64,000 nt of DNA from NCBI RefSeq assembly GCF_039528175.1, contig NZ_BAAALH010000001.1, positions 62,001 through 126,000 on the forward strand, given 5' to 3'. Below are positions 26,147 to 34,287 of the stretch, piece by piece; positions within the stretch are counted from its first letter, which is position 1, and each line of letters opens with the position of its first letter. Both the position numbers and the translations under genes were made by a program. The notes beneath the pieces are model-generated. The model was given only the letters and a program-made list of their open reading frames with translations. It was not told where the DNA came from and ran no database searches. Source of the stretch: Citricoccus alkalitolerans. GTDB lineage: Bacteria; Actinomycetota; Actinomycetes; Actinomycetales; Micrococcaceae.

Positions 26147-28165
26147 TCACTCGAAGCGCGCGCCCGACTCCCTGCTCATCTGCTCCACGGAGGTGTAGGC
26201 GTCCCGTGCCAGGGCGGACCACAGCTTGATGGCCAGCTGCGGATCGGACTCCTCCAGGGCGGAGATCACCTGGGCCGTGAGGACCCGGGTGGTCACCGGA
26301 CCCATGGCGCGCACTGTGGTGAGCTGCCGGCCGGCCTGACCGAGGGCGATCTCGCCGAAGATCATGCCGGGGGAGAGGTAGGCCTGCCGGTAGCGCCTGC
26401 CGCCGGAGCCCTGGCTGGTGAGCTCGACCTGCCCCGCGGTGATGAAGTAGATCCCGCCGAACGGTTGTCCGGCCCGGCGGATGACCTGCCCGGCCCGGTA
26501 ATTGCGGGTCTCCATGAACGCGGACAGGGTGAGGGCGTCCTCCTCGTTGAGCATCTCCAGCAGCGGGGACCGCGTCGGCTCCTGGTCGCCGGTGGGCACG
26601 AGGTCCGGCGCATGGCGGGCCAGCATCCGCTGTTCGATCCACTCCAGGGCGAGGGGCCGGGAGAGGAACAACCGAAATTCGGGCTCGACGGCGGCCTCCA
26701 CCGTGCCGTCCGCGTCAAGGTCGGCGGGGGCCAGGTCAGAGACGGCGGCATCCGAGGTGAAGCTGTCGACCGCACTTCCGCCGGCATTCCCGCCGGCGGT
26801 CGCGGCTGCGCCGGCCGTGGACGCGGCAGGCGTGGACCAGGTGGTGGTCTCCGGCATCGGGTCCGGCAGGGCCCCGTCCTCCGTGTCCGCCGCGTAGTCC
26901 AGCAGGGACTGGGTGAGTGCGGTGTCGTCGTCCACGAGGATCAGGTCGCGGCGGTCATCCAGGAAGTTGCGCACCACATGGGTAAGCATCCGGGCCGCTG
27001 CCTTACCGAAGTCGTCCACCTTGCGCACGTCCACCACGAGGGTCCGGACGGAGGCGGGCAGGCCGACGGCGGCACGGGCCAGCGTCTCGGCCTCCGCGAA
27101 GCCGATGTCACCGCCGATCTCGATGATGCGGCATTCCGGTCCGTGCACCTCGAGGGCCTGCAGAGCCTCGACGCTGCGGGGGACGCTGGAGGGTGCCTCG
27201 GACAGGTCGTACCGGGCCCGGATGGTGGAGCGGCCCAGGGGTGGGACGTCACCGTAGTGCAGGCCGAAATCGGTGGCCATCTGCTTGATGGCCACGCCGC
27301 CGCGCACCGACATCCCGTGTTCGTCCAGGGGCGGGGAGAAGACTCCGACGCCCATCTGTCCGGGCACCACCACGAGCAGCCCGCCTCCGACCCCGGACTT
27401 GGCCGGCAGACCGACCTCGATGGCCCAGGTGCCGGCGTCGTCATACATCCCGCACGTGGACATGACAGAGAGCACCCAGCGGACCACCTGCGGGGAGAAG
27501 ACGCGTTCGCCCGTGGCCGGGTTCACGCCCTGGTTCGCCAGGGTCGCGGCCATCATGGACAGGTCCTTGGCCGTGACCAGGATGGAACACTGGCGGAAGT
27601 AGTCCTGCAAGGACGGCTCAGGGTCGGATTCGAGAATTCCGAATGAGCGCAGCAGCCAGGCCAGGGCCCGGTTGCGGTGGCCGGTCTTGTCCTCCGCCTT
27701 GAAGACGGGCTCCGAGACCTTCAGGTCCCGGCCGGCGGCGTCCGAGAAGGTGTTCACGATCCGCCCGATGCGGTCGCGCCCGCCACGGCCCTTGATGAGC
27801 GAGGTGGTGGTGATCGCCCCGGCATTGATCATGGGGTTGTCCGGGCGCCCGGTGCCGGCCTGCAGGGAGATCTCGTTGAACGGGTCGCCGGAGGGCTCCA
27901 CGTCGATCTTCTCGTGCACCTTGTCCGGGCCGAGGTCTTCCAGGGCCATGCCGTAGGTGAAGGCCTTGGAGATCGATTGGAGGGAGAACGCGTGCTCGGC
28001 GTCCCCGGAGGCGTAACAGTGGCCCTCGACGGTGGTCAGGGCCAGCCCGAACAGGTTCCGGTCCATGGAGGCGGCCGAGGGCACGGCCTGGTAGGTGGTG
28101 CCCTCGTCCACGGGGCGGATCTGGTCGACCAGCCGGTCAAGGTAGTCCTGCACGGGGGATCTCAT
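26147..28165 (-). CDS. glsA: Glutaminase with C-terminal STAS and cyclic nucleotide-binding domains
   Basis: A 672-residue three-domain protein. Residues of about 1-305 are a serine-dependent beta-lactamase-like glutaminase: the catalytic Ser-x-x-Lys is in FSLQSISKAFTYGMAL, then GDPFNEISLQ, NPMINAGAI and GVGGGLLVVVPG. About 320-430 form a STAS domain (VRTLVVDVRKVDDFGKAAARML). About 525-650 form a cyclic nucleotide-binding domain (NYRAGQVIRRAGQPFGGIYF and the phosphate cassette FGEIALGQAGRQ). Glutaminase converts glutamine to glutamate and ammonia. The added domains suggest control by a nucleotide or protein signal, rare for a catabolic enzyme. The linker 440-490 is Ala/Gly/Thr rich. A TAGGCT box (28172-28177) ends 6 bases before the ATG: leaderless. 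Confidence 0.93.
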   Translation of the reverse strand: MRSPVQDYLDRLVDQIRPVDEGTTYQAVPSAASMDRNLFGLALTTVEGHCYASGDAEHAFSLQSISKAFTYGMALEDLGPDKVHEKIDVEPSGDPFNEISLQAGTGRPDNPMINAGAITTTSLIKGRGGRDRIGRIVNTFSDAAGRDLKVSEPVFKAEDKTGHRNRALAWLLRSFGILESDPEPSLQDYFRQCSILVTAKDLSMMAATLANQGVNPATGERVFSPQVVRWVLSVMSTCGMYDDAGTWAIEVGLPAKSGVGGGLLVVVPGQMGVGVFSPPLDEHGMSVRGGVAIKQMATDFGLHYGDVPPLGRSTIRARYDLSEAPSSVPRSVEALQALEVHGPECRIIEIGGDIGFAEAETLARAAVGLPASVRTLVVDVRKVDDFGKAAARMLTHVVRNFLDDRRDLILVDDDTALTQSLLDYAADTEDGALPDPMPETTTWSTPAASTAGAAATAGGNAGGSAVDSFTSDAAVSDLAPADLDADGTVEAAVEPEFRLFLSRPLALEWIEQRMLARHAPDLVPTGDQEPTRSPLLEMLNEEDALTLSAFMETRNYRAGQVIRRAGQPFGGIYFITAGQVELTSQGSGGRRYRQAYLSPGMIFGEIALGQAGRQLTTVRAMGPVTTRVLTAQVISALEESDPQLAIKLWSALARDAYTSVEQMSRESGARFE

Positions 28166-28190
28166 GACCCCAGCCTAAGGGGCCTGGAGG

Positions 28191-29198
28191 TCAGTACCCC
28201 GCGTCCGCGTCCACCCGTCCCTCCAGTGCGGACCCCTCGGCACGGGCGGCGAGGTTCCGCTCGCTGCGCGCGTTGATCAAGGGGATGCACATCTGCGGGG
28301 TGTCCGCCGTGTGCGGGGTGATCAGGCAGCGCGGCTCAGCCCACAACGGGTGCCCGTCCGGGAGCGGCTCCGGGTCGGTGACGTCCAGTCCGGCACCGCG
28401 GATGGATCCGGAGGCCAGCGCCGCCACCAGGGCATCGGTGTCCACGAGCGTTCCGCGGGCGATGTTGATCAGGATTGCGGTAGGGTCCATGAGCTCCAGC
28501 TGCTGGGCCCCGATCATGCCCCGGGTCTCATCCGTGGCGGCGGCGGCGATCATCACGACGTCGGCGTCCGGCAGGACCTCGTCCAACCGTTCCTGGGTGA
28601 CAGTCCGGTCCGCCCCGGGCACCTCGTCCCCCGTCCTCCGGACCATGGTGACGGTGGTGTCCCAGGTCTTGAGCAGGCGCAGGTACTCGCGAGCGATACC
28701 GCCGCCGCCCACCACCACGCAGTTCAGTCCGTTCAGGGTGGTGCCACTGCCGGGGGCCCACCCGGTGGCGCGGACCCGTTCGGGCAGGTCCCGCAGCAGA
28801 GCAAGTGTGAGGGCGAGGGCGTGCTCGGCCACGGGCGGCGCGTAGACGCCCTTCGCGGAGGTCCACTGGATGTCCGTCCGCTGCCGGATCAGCGGTACGT
28901 ACCGTTCGATGCCGGCGAACGGCAGCTGGATCCATCCGAGCGACGGGTTGGCGGCCAGGATGGCCTCGACGTCCTCGACCGGCACCGGGTACACCATCAC
29001 CAGGGCGGTCGCGGACCCGTCACCGTAGGGTGCGTCGGCGTCGCTCGGCACCACCGAGCCACCGACGTCGGTTGCGGCCTGCGCCGGTCCGGCGTGGGCT
29101 TCGCGGTAGGGGCCGTCCTGGCGGACCTCGGTCGGTGGGTAGAACAGGACCCTGTCTGGTCCGGTGGCGGCGGGGTTCTCGGATGCTGACTCGGTCAT
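28191..29198 (-). CDS. D-isomer specific 2-hydroxyacid dehydrogenase family protein
   Basis: A 335-residue NAD(P)-dependent dehydrogenase. The Rossmann motif is GGGGIAREYLRLLKTWD, followed by the ELMDPTAILINIARGTLVDTDALV stretch (catalytic Arg in NIARGTLVD), the Glu in DVTDPEPLPDGHPLW and the catalytic His in CLITPHTADT. The family reduces 2-oxoacids or oxidises D-2-hydroxyacids; substrate is not readable. The N-terminus carries an extension of about 60 residues before the substrate domain. The ATG 29198 has CAGCAT 6 bases before it, a one-mismatch leaderless box. It is divergent from the SDR gene, 83 bases away, and ends 25 bases before the glutaminase start on the same strand. Confidence 0.85.
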   Translation of the reverse strand: MTESASENPAATGPDRVLFYPPTEVRQDGPYREAHAGPAQAATDVGGSVVPSDADAPYGDGSATALVMVYPVPVEDVEAILAANPSLGWIQLPFAGIERYVPLIRQRTDIQWTSAKGVYAPPVAEHALALTLALLRDLPERVRATGWAPGSGTTLNGLNCVVVGGGGIAREYLRLLKTWDTTVTMVRRTGDEVPGADRTVTQERLDEVLPDADVVMIAAAATDETRGMIGAQQLELMDPTAILINIARGTLVDTDALVAALASGSIRGAGLDVTDPEPLPDGHPLWAEPRCLITPHTADTPQMCIPLINARSERNLAARAEGSALEGRVDADAGY

Positions 29199-29281
29199 GC
29201 CGCCATGCTGTCACAACCGAGGTCAGCCGGTGCGCAGGTGATGACTTGATGCCGTCGGGGCAGGTCCTTAGGGTCGGGATC

Positions 29282-30238
29282 ATGAACGGATCCGCGAACC
29301 ACCCAGATAACCAGACCGACCTCAACACCGGCGGCGGGGGTGCGGGGGCCGGCCAGCTCGCCGCCGATGACCCCACGGCCCGGCACCCGAAGATCTCGCC
29401 ACCGGAACAGGACCAGCCGGAGCCCGGTCTGGACGTGAAGACCGAGCCGGTGCCGGATATCGGCCTGGAGTCCTACCGGGGCCAGGGGCGTCTGGTCGGT
29501 CGCAAGGCTTTGGTGACCGGCGGCGACTCCGGGATCGGCGCCGCCGTCGCCATCGCCTTCGCCCGAGAGGGTGCGGACGTGGCGATCGCCTACCTGCCGG
29601 CCGAGGAGGAGGACGCCCGGCGCGTGGTCGAGGCCATCGAGGAGGCCGGCCGGACCGCGGCCGCGCTCCCCGGTGACCTGATGGACCGGCAGTACCGGGC
29701 TGGCGTTGTGGATGCCGCTGCCGAGAAGCTCGGCGGACTGGACATCCTGGTCAACAATGCCGGCAAGCAGGTGATCTCCGAGTCCCTGGAGGACCTGAGT
29801 GACGAACAGGTCGAGGAGACCTTCCAGATCAACATCATGTCCATGTTCACGCTGTGCCGTGCCGCCCTGAAGCACATGGGCCCGGGATCGACCATCGTGA
29901 ACACCACCTCCGTCCAGGCCTATGAGCCGAACCCGATGATCATGGACTATGCGGCCACGAAAGCGGCGATCAACAACTTCACCAAGGGCCTGGCCCAACA
30001 GGTGGCGGAGCGGGGCATCCGCGTGAACGCCGTGGCGCCGGGTCCGGTCTGGACCGTCCTGCAGGTCTCGGACGGCCAGCCCAAGGAGAAGCTGCCGAAA
30101 TTCGGGCACAACACCCCGTTGGGCCGTGCCGGTCAGCCGGTGGAGATGGCCCCGGCGTTCGTGTTCCTGGCCTCCGGGGAGTCCAGCTACGTCACCGGGG
30201 ACACCCTCAACGCCAACGGCGGCACTCCCACGCCCTGA
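29282..30238 (+). CDS. SDR family oxidoreductase (general stress protein 39/YdaD-like)
   Basis: A 318-residue short-chain dehydrogenase. An N-terminal extension of about 70 residues, rich in Asn, Gly, Pro and Asp, precedes the NADP-binding motif TGGDSGIGAAVAIAFAREGAD (first part TGGDSGIG). The catalytic Ser is in NTTSVQAYE, and the YxxxK pair is in MDYAATKAAINNF; NAGK matches the NNAG motif. This extended form resembles the Bacillus GsiB-regulon/YdaD group, which is stress inducible. The true start is ATG 29282: TAGGGT (29269-29274) ends 7 bases before it. An upstream open frame overlaps the divergent dehydrogenase and is not coding. hrpB follows after 28 bases with its own promoter. Confidence 0.9.
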   Translation: MNGSANHPDNQTDLNTGGGGAGAGQLAADDPTARHPKISPPEQDQPEPGLDVKTEPVPDIGLESYRGQGRLVGRKALVTGGDSGIGAAVAIAFAREGADVAIAYLPAEEEDARRVVEAIEEAGRTAAALPGDLMDRQYRAGVVDAAAEKLGGLDILVNNAGKQVISESLEDLSDEQVEETFQINIMSMFTLCRAALKHMGPGSTIVNTTSVQAYEPNPMIMDYAATKAAINNFTKGLAQQVAERGIRVNAVAPGPVWTVLQVSDGQPKEKLPKFGHNTPLGRAGQPVEMAPAFVFLASGESSYVTGDTLNANGGTPTP

Positions 30239-30266
30239 TCCACGGCAAGCGGTCCACAATGGGAGG

Positions 30267-33044
30267 ATGAGTTCCCGCACCCGGCCCGGCCCCTTCGACC
30301 TCGATCGACTGGGCGCCGGACTGGTCTTCAGCGATTCCCTGCCAGACCTGCGCCGGTCTCTGGTCTCGGAGCGCCTCGCCGTGGTGCAGGCCCCTCCGGG
30401 CACCGGCAAGACCACGCTCGTGCCGCCGGCCGCGGCGAACGTGCTGGCCGAGCAGTCCGGGCAGGCCAGGCAGGCCGGCCGGACCCCGCAGAAGGTCATC
30501 GTCACGCAGCCGCGCCGGGTGGCGGCCCGCGCCGCCGCCCGCCGTCTCGCGGCCCTGGACGGGACCGGCGTCGGGACCCGGTCCGGTTATGTGGTCCGCG
30601 GGGAACGCCTGACGGGTGCGGGGACCGTGGTGGAGTTCGTGACACCCGGCGTACTCGTCAACCGTCTGCTCAGCGATCCCGAGCTGGCCGGAGTCGGTGC
30701 CGTGATCCTGGACGAGGTCCATGAACGCGATCTGGAGACGGATCTGCTCTTCGGCATGCTCGGGGAAGTGGCTCAGCTCCGCCCCGAACTGCTCCTCGTG
30801 GCGATGTCCGCGACGTTGGATGCGGCGCATTTCGCCGTCCGTCTGGGGGAGGGCACCGGCCGGCCCGGTCCCGCTCCCGTGGTCGACTGCCCCGCCGCCC
30901 TGTTCCCCGTGGACATCCGCTACCGAGCGCATCCCGGGCGCCGCCAGGACCTGCGCGGGGTGAGCCGGGACTTTCTCGACCACGTCGCCCGCTGCGCCGC
31001 GGAGGCACACGCCGAGGTCCGCGAGACCGAGCCCGGAACCGACGCACTCGTCTTCGTTCCCGGGGCCCGCGAGGTCGCAGCGACGGTGTCCCGGTTACAG
31101 GAACTGGCCCCCGGCACCGAGATCCTGCCCCTGCACGGTCGGTTGCCGGCGGCGGAGCAGGACCGGGCCGTCGGCGGGCGTGAACCGTCGGCTGCAGACC
31201 GGCCCCGCATCATCGTGTCCACCTCACTGGCCGAGTCGTCGCTCACGGTACCGGGGGTGCGGCTCGTGGTGGATGCCGGGCTGGCCCGCGAACCCCGCCG
31301 GGACGCCGCCCGCGGTATGACAGGGTTGGTGACGGTGGCCGCCGCGCAGTCCTCCGCCGACCAGCGGGCCGGCCGTGCCGGACGTCTTGGCCCGGGCACC
31401 GTGGTCCGCTGCTATGACCGCAGCACCTACGGGGCCGCGCCCGCTCAGCCGACGCCCGCCGCCGCCGTCGCCGACCTCACCGGTGCAGCCCTCGTGCTGG
31501 CCTGCTGGGGCGCGCCCGCCGGGGAGGGCCTCGTGCTGCCGGAACCGTTGCCGGAGGCCTCCCTGGCCGAGGCATTGGAGACACTGACCGCGCTGGACGC
31601 CATAGATCCCTCCGGCCGCGCTACCGACCACGGCCGCCGCCTCGCCGCGATCCCCGCCGAGCCACGGCTGGCCCGCGCCCTGCTCGACGGCGGCCGGTTG
31701 GTGGGTGCCCGCGCCGCCGCTGAGGTGGTCGCCCTGGTCTCGTCCGATGTGCGGCCCGAGGGGGCCGATCTGACGGTGTCCCTGCATCGACTGCGTGCGG
31801 CGGGGCGCGGCGATGCCGAGGCCGGCCGGTGGCGCCGCGAGACCGATCGCTTCGAACGGTTGGCCGGTCGGGATGGCACGGAGGAGTCGGGGAGTACCCG
31901 GGTGTCTCGGGAGTCGGGGGTGGGGGCCGTCGTCGGGCTGGCCTGGCCCGAACGCCTGGCGCGGCGGGTCCAGGACGCAGCCGGGAACGGCGGCCGGGGA
32001 GCCAGTGATGGCCGGTCCGGTGGGGTCTACCTGCTGGCCTCCGGGACTCGGGCCGCGCTGCCGCCAGGCAGCCCGCTGGCCGGGGCGGACTGGCTGGCCG
32101 TGGCCGAGGTCTCGCGCGCCGAGGGCGGGGCCGCCGCCGGCACGGGAGCCGTGATCCGGGCCGCGGCCCCCGTGGACGCCGCCGTGGCGGAACAGCTTGC
32201 CGGACCTTTCTATCGGGATGATCTGACCGCCACGTGGCAGGACGGCAGGGTGGTCGGCCGGGCCGTGAAGGCAGTGGGGGCGATCATCCTGTCCGAGACA
32301 CCGGTGGCACCCGACCGCGCGTCTGGCCGCGCCGCCGTCGTGCGCCTCCTGGCCGAGCGGGGTCCCGAGGCCTTCGGACTGACCGCTGAGGCCGGCCCCG
32401 GGGCCGACGCGCTGCGCCGCCGCCTGAACCTGCTGCACCGGACGCTGGGGGAGCCGTGGCCGGACCTGTCCTCGGCGGCACTCGCGGTGGGCTGGGAGGA
32501 CTGGCTCGCGCCTGAAGTCGAGATGCTGGCCGGCGGAGCCAGGACGAGTTCCCTGGACCTGGCCTCGGCCCTGCGGCGGCTGCTGCCGTGGCCGGAGGCG
32601 GTGCGGTTGGACGAGCTGGTGCCCGAGCGCCTGCCCGTCCCCAGCGGCCGCACCGCACGGATCGACTACCCGGCCGTGGAATCGGCGGCAGTCGGTGTCG
32701 GTGCTGCTGAACCTGGTGCCACGGGTCCCGGTGCTGGAGACCCCGGTGCAACGCTTCCCGACGCCGGCACCCCGGTCGTGGCGGTCAAGCTCCAGGAGTG
32801 TTTCGGGCTGGCCGAGACCCCGCGGTTGGTGGACGGCCGGGTGCCGGTGGTCTTCCACCTGCTCTCCCCGGCAGGCCGGCCCCTGGCGGTCACCGGGGAT
32901 CTCGCCTCGTTCTGGTCCGGACCGTACGCCCAGGTCCGGGCGGAGATGCGCGGGCGCTATCCCAAGCACCCGTGGCCCGAGGACCCCTGGACCGCGCCGG
33001 CGACGGCTAAGACCAAGAAACGGGCGGGACAGGGGCACCGGTGA
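30267..33044 (+). CDS. hrpB: ATP-dependent RNA helicase HrpB
   Basis: A 925-residue DEAH-type helicase. Walker A is APPGTGKTTLVPPA, motif Ia QPRRVAARAAARRLA, motif II DEVHERDLETD, motif III SATLDAA, motif V STSLAESSLTVPGV and motif VI QRAGRAGR. The C-terminal HrpB-specific domain ends in FHLLSPAGRPLAVTGDLASFW and MRGRYPKHPWPEDP, which distinguishes HrpB from HrpA. A Gly/Ala/Pro-rich run at about residues 805-840 is a lineage-specific linker. It probably acts in RNA remodelling; the exact role of bacterial HrpB is not settled. The start is ATG 30267, with CACAAT ending 6 bases before it. Upstream in-frame codons overlap the SDR gene and show no homology. Confidence 0.93.
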   Translation: MSSRTRPGPFDLDRLGAGLVFSDSLPDLRRSLVSERLAVVQAPPGTGKTTLVPPAAANVLAEQSGQARQAGRTPQKVIVTQPRRVAARAAARRLAALDGTGVGTRSGYVVRGERLTGAGTVVEFVTPGVLVNRLLSDPELAGVGAVILDEVHERDLETDLLFGMLGEVAQLRPELLLVAMSATLDAAHFAVRLGEGTGRPGPAPVVDCPAALFPVDIRYRAHPGRRQDLRGVSRDFLDHVARCAAEAHAEVRETEPGTDALVFVPGAREVAATVSRLQELAPGTEILPLHGRLPAAEQDRAVGGREPSAADRPRIIVSTSLAESSLTVPGVRLVVDAGLAREPRRDAARGMTGLVTVAAAQSSADQRAGRAGRLGPGTVVRCYDRSTYGAAPAQPTPAAAVADLTGAALVLACWGAPAGEGLVLPEPLPEASLAEALETLTALDAIDPSGRATDHGRRLAAIPAEPRLARALLDGGRLVGARAAAEVVALVSSDVRPEGADLTVSLHRLRAAGRGDAEAGRWRRETDRFERLAGRDGTEESGSTRVSRESGVGAVVGLAWPERLARRVQDAAGNGGRGASDGRSGGVYLLASGTRAALPPGSPLAGADWLAVAEVSRAEGGAAAGTGAVIRAAAPVDAAVAEQLAGPFYRDDLTATWQDGRVVGRAVKAVGAIILSETPVAPDRASGRAAVVRLLAERGPEAFGLTAEAGPGADALRRRLNLLHRTLGEPWPDLSSAALAVGWEDWLAPEVEMLAGGARTSSLDLASALRRLLPWPEAVRLDELVPERLPVPSGRTARIDYPAVESAAVGVGAAEPGATGPGAGDPGATLPDAGTPVVAVKLQECFGLAETPRLVDGRVPVVFHLLSPAGRPLAVTGDLASFWSGPYAQVRAEMRGRYPKHPWPEDPWTAPATAKTKKRAGQGHR

Positions 33045-33211
33045 GGGGAACCGTCGGTGAGGGCAGACATGCCCCTACCCAGCGCTCATTCCCCTGGCCG
33101 TGGTGGATGCCAAGGCACCGCCCACGGCCACCGCACCAGTCGGCGCGTTCGTCAGTGGGGGGATTCGTCGCTTTCCCGCACCCTTCTTGGGTGACACATT
33201 CCCCAACTGAC

Positions 33212-33261
33212 GTGAAGCCGAGTGAAGCCGAGCGGAGCCGAGTGAAGCCGAGCGAAGCGCA
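33212..33261. repeat. Five tandem 10-bp repeats of the type GTGAAGCCGA
   Basis: Five consecutive 10-base units: GTGAAGCCGA three times exactly (33212, 33222, 33242) and two degenerate units, GCGGAGCCGA (33232) and GCGAAGCGCA (33252). They lie in the 256-base gene-free gap between hrpB and the DUF2332 gene. The rest of that gap shows no gene. Confidence 0.85.
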
Positions 33262-33300
33262 CTGAGATGCCTACCGGCGTACACCGACCTGCCTGCTGAC

Positions 33301-34287
33301 TCAGGTCCGGAGTTCCAACCCGGTGACCGGCCGGCCGTGCGGATCGGCCGTGGCGCGGAGGATGCCGTCGACGGCGATCACGAACTCTCCTCGGGGAACG
33401 GACTCTGGCACCGGGCGGAGCTGCGGGAGGACGCCTGGCCCCTCGTTGCTGATCCAGTGCCCGGGCAGGCCGCTGACGAGATCGGCGAAACCGCCCCGGG
33501 CGGCCTCGTCGAGGTAGGCCAGCACGGCGGTGTGGAAGACGACCATCGTGGCATCGGCGGGTGCCTCGGCGGCCAGAGCCGGGAGTGCCTCGTTGAGGTC
33601 GCCGGCGATGACCCGGGGTGGCTCACGGCGGGCGATGGCGAGCGCGGATCGGAGCCGGTCCCGGCGGCCTTCGTGTCCGGGCCAGATGAGGGTCTCCAGC
33701 CAGGTGCAGTCCTCCGCATTCGCGACGTCCACGGGGGAGAGGTCGATACCCGTCCGCCACACGACCTCCGGAAGGACCTGCGGCGGCTCGATTCCCGGGC
33801 CGAGGCGGCAGTCGATGACCACCTCGGACGGGCCGCCGGCGGAGTCGAGGCGGGTGCCGTCGCTGTACCGGTAGGAGTAGCGGTCCGGCAGAAGGCAGAG
33901 ACCGGCCGCGGTTCCCACCTCGATCAAGGCCAGTGGCTGGGGCAGCTCGGCGAGGAACGGCAACAGCACGGCGCATCGGGCCGCCTCGTTCGTCTGCGTG
34001 GATCGCGCCAGGATGGTCTCCCGGATGACATCCCAGCGGTCCAGGAGGGTGGACCGGAACGATGCGTAGGTGCCCTCGGCGCCGTGGAGCCGGGCGGCCG
34101 CGAACACGAGGTTGGGCTGACGCTTGGGGCGGGGCAGTCCTGCCACCAACTCGAGCACCTCGGGATCTTCCGCGACGTTCTCGGCCCAGTCCTCGTAGAC
34201 CTCGGAGCTGCCGTGGGCCTCGATCCGGGCGAAGCGTCGGTAGACCTCTGACGGCGGAAGCTCCCCGCGGTGGATGGCGGTGTCCAT
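33301..34287 (-). CDS. DUF2332 family protein
   Basis: A 328-residue protein of the actinobacterial DUF2332 family, function unknown. Conserved pieces seen are YRRFARIEAHGSSEVYEDWAENVAED, then PQPLALIEVGTAAGLCLLPDRYSYRY, DLSPVDVANAEDCTWLETLIWPGHEGRRDRL, VIAGDLNEALPALAAEAP and VVFHTAVLAYL. The block IEVGTAAGL resembles a methyltransferase motif I, so a Rossmann-type fold is possible, unproven. I take the ATG at 34287, which overlaps the TGA of the upstream ligase as TGATG; an ATG at 34302 would add five residues. The tight overlap means the two proteins are made from one message and may act in one process. Confidence 0.75.
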   Translation of the reverse strand: MDTAIHRGELPPSEVYRRFARIEAHGSSEVYEDWAENVAEDPEVLELVAGLPRPKRQPNLVFAAARLHGAEGTYASFRSTLLDRWDVIRETILARSTQTNEAARCAVLLPFLAELPQPLALIEVGTAAGLCLLPDRYSYRYSDGTRLDSAGGPSEVVIDCRLGPGIEPPQVLPEVVWRTGIDLSPVDVANAEDCTWLETLIWPGHEGRRDRLRSALAIARREPPRVIAGDLNEALPALAAEAPADATMVVFHTAVLAYLDEAARGGFADLVSGLPGHWISNEGPGVLPQLRPVPESVPRGEFVIAVDGILRATADPHGRPVTGLELRT

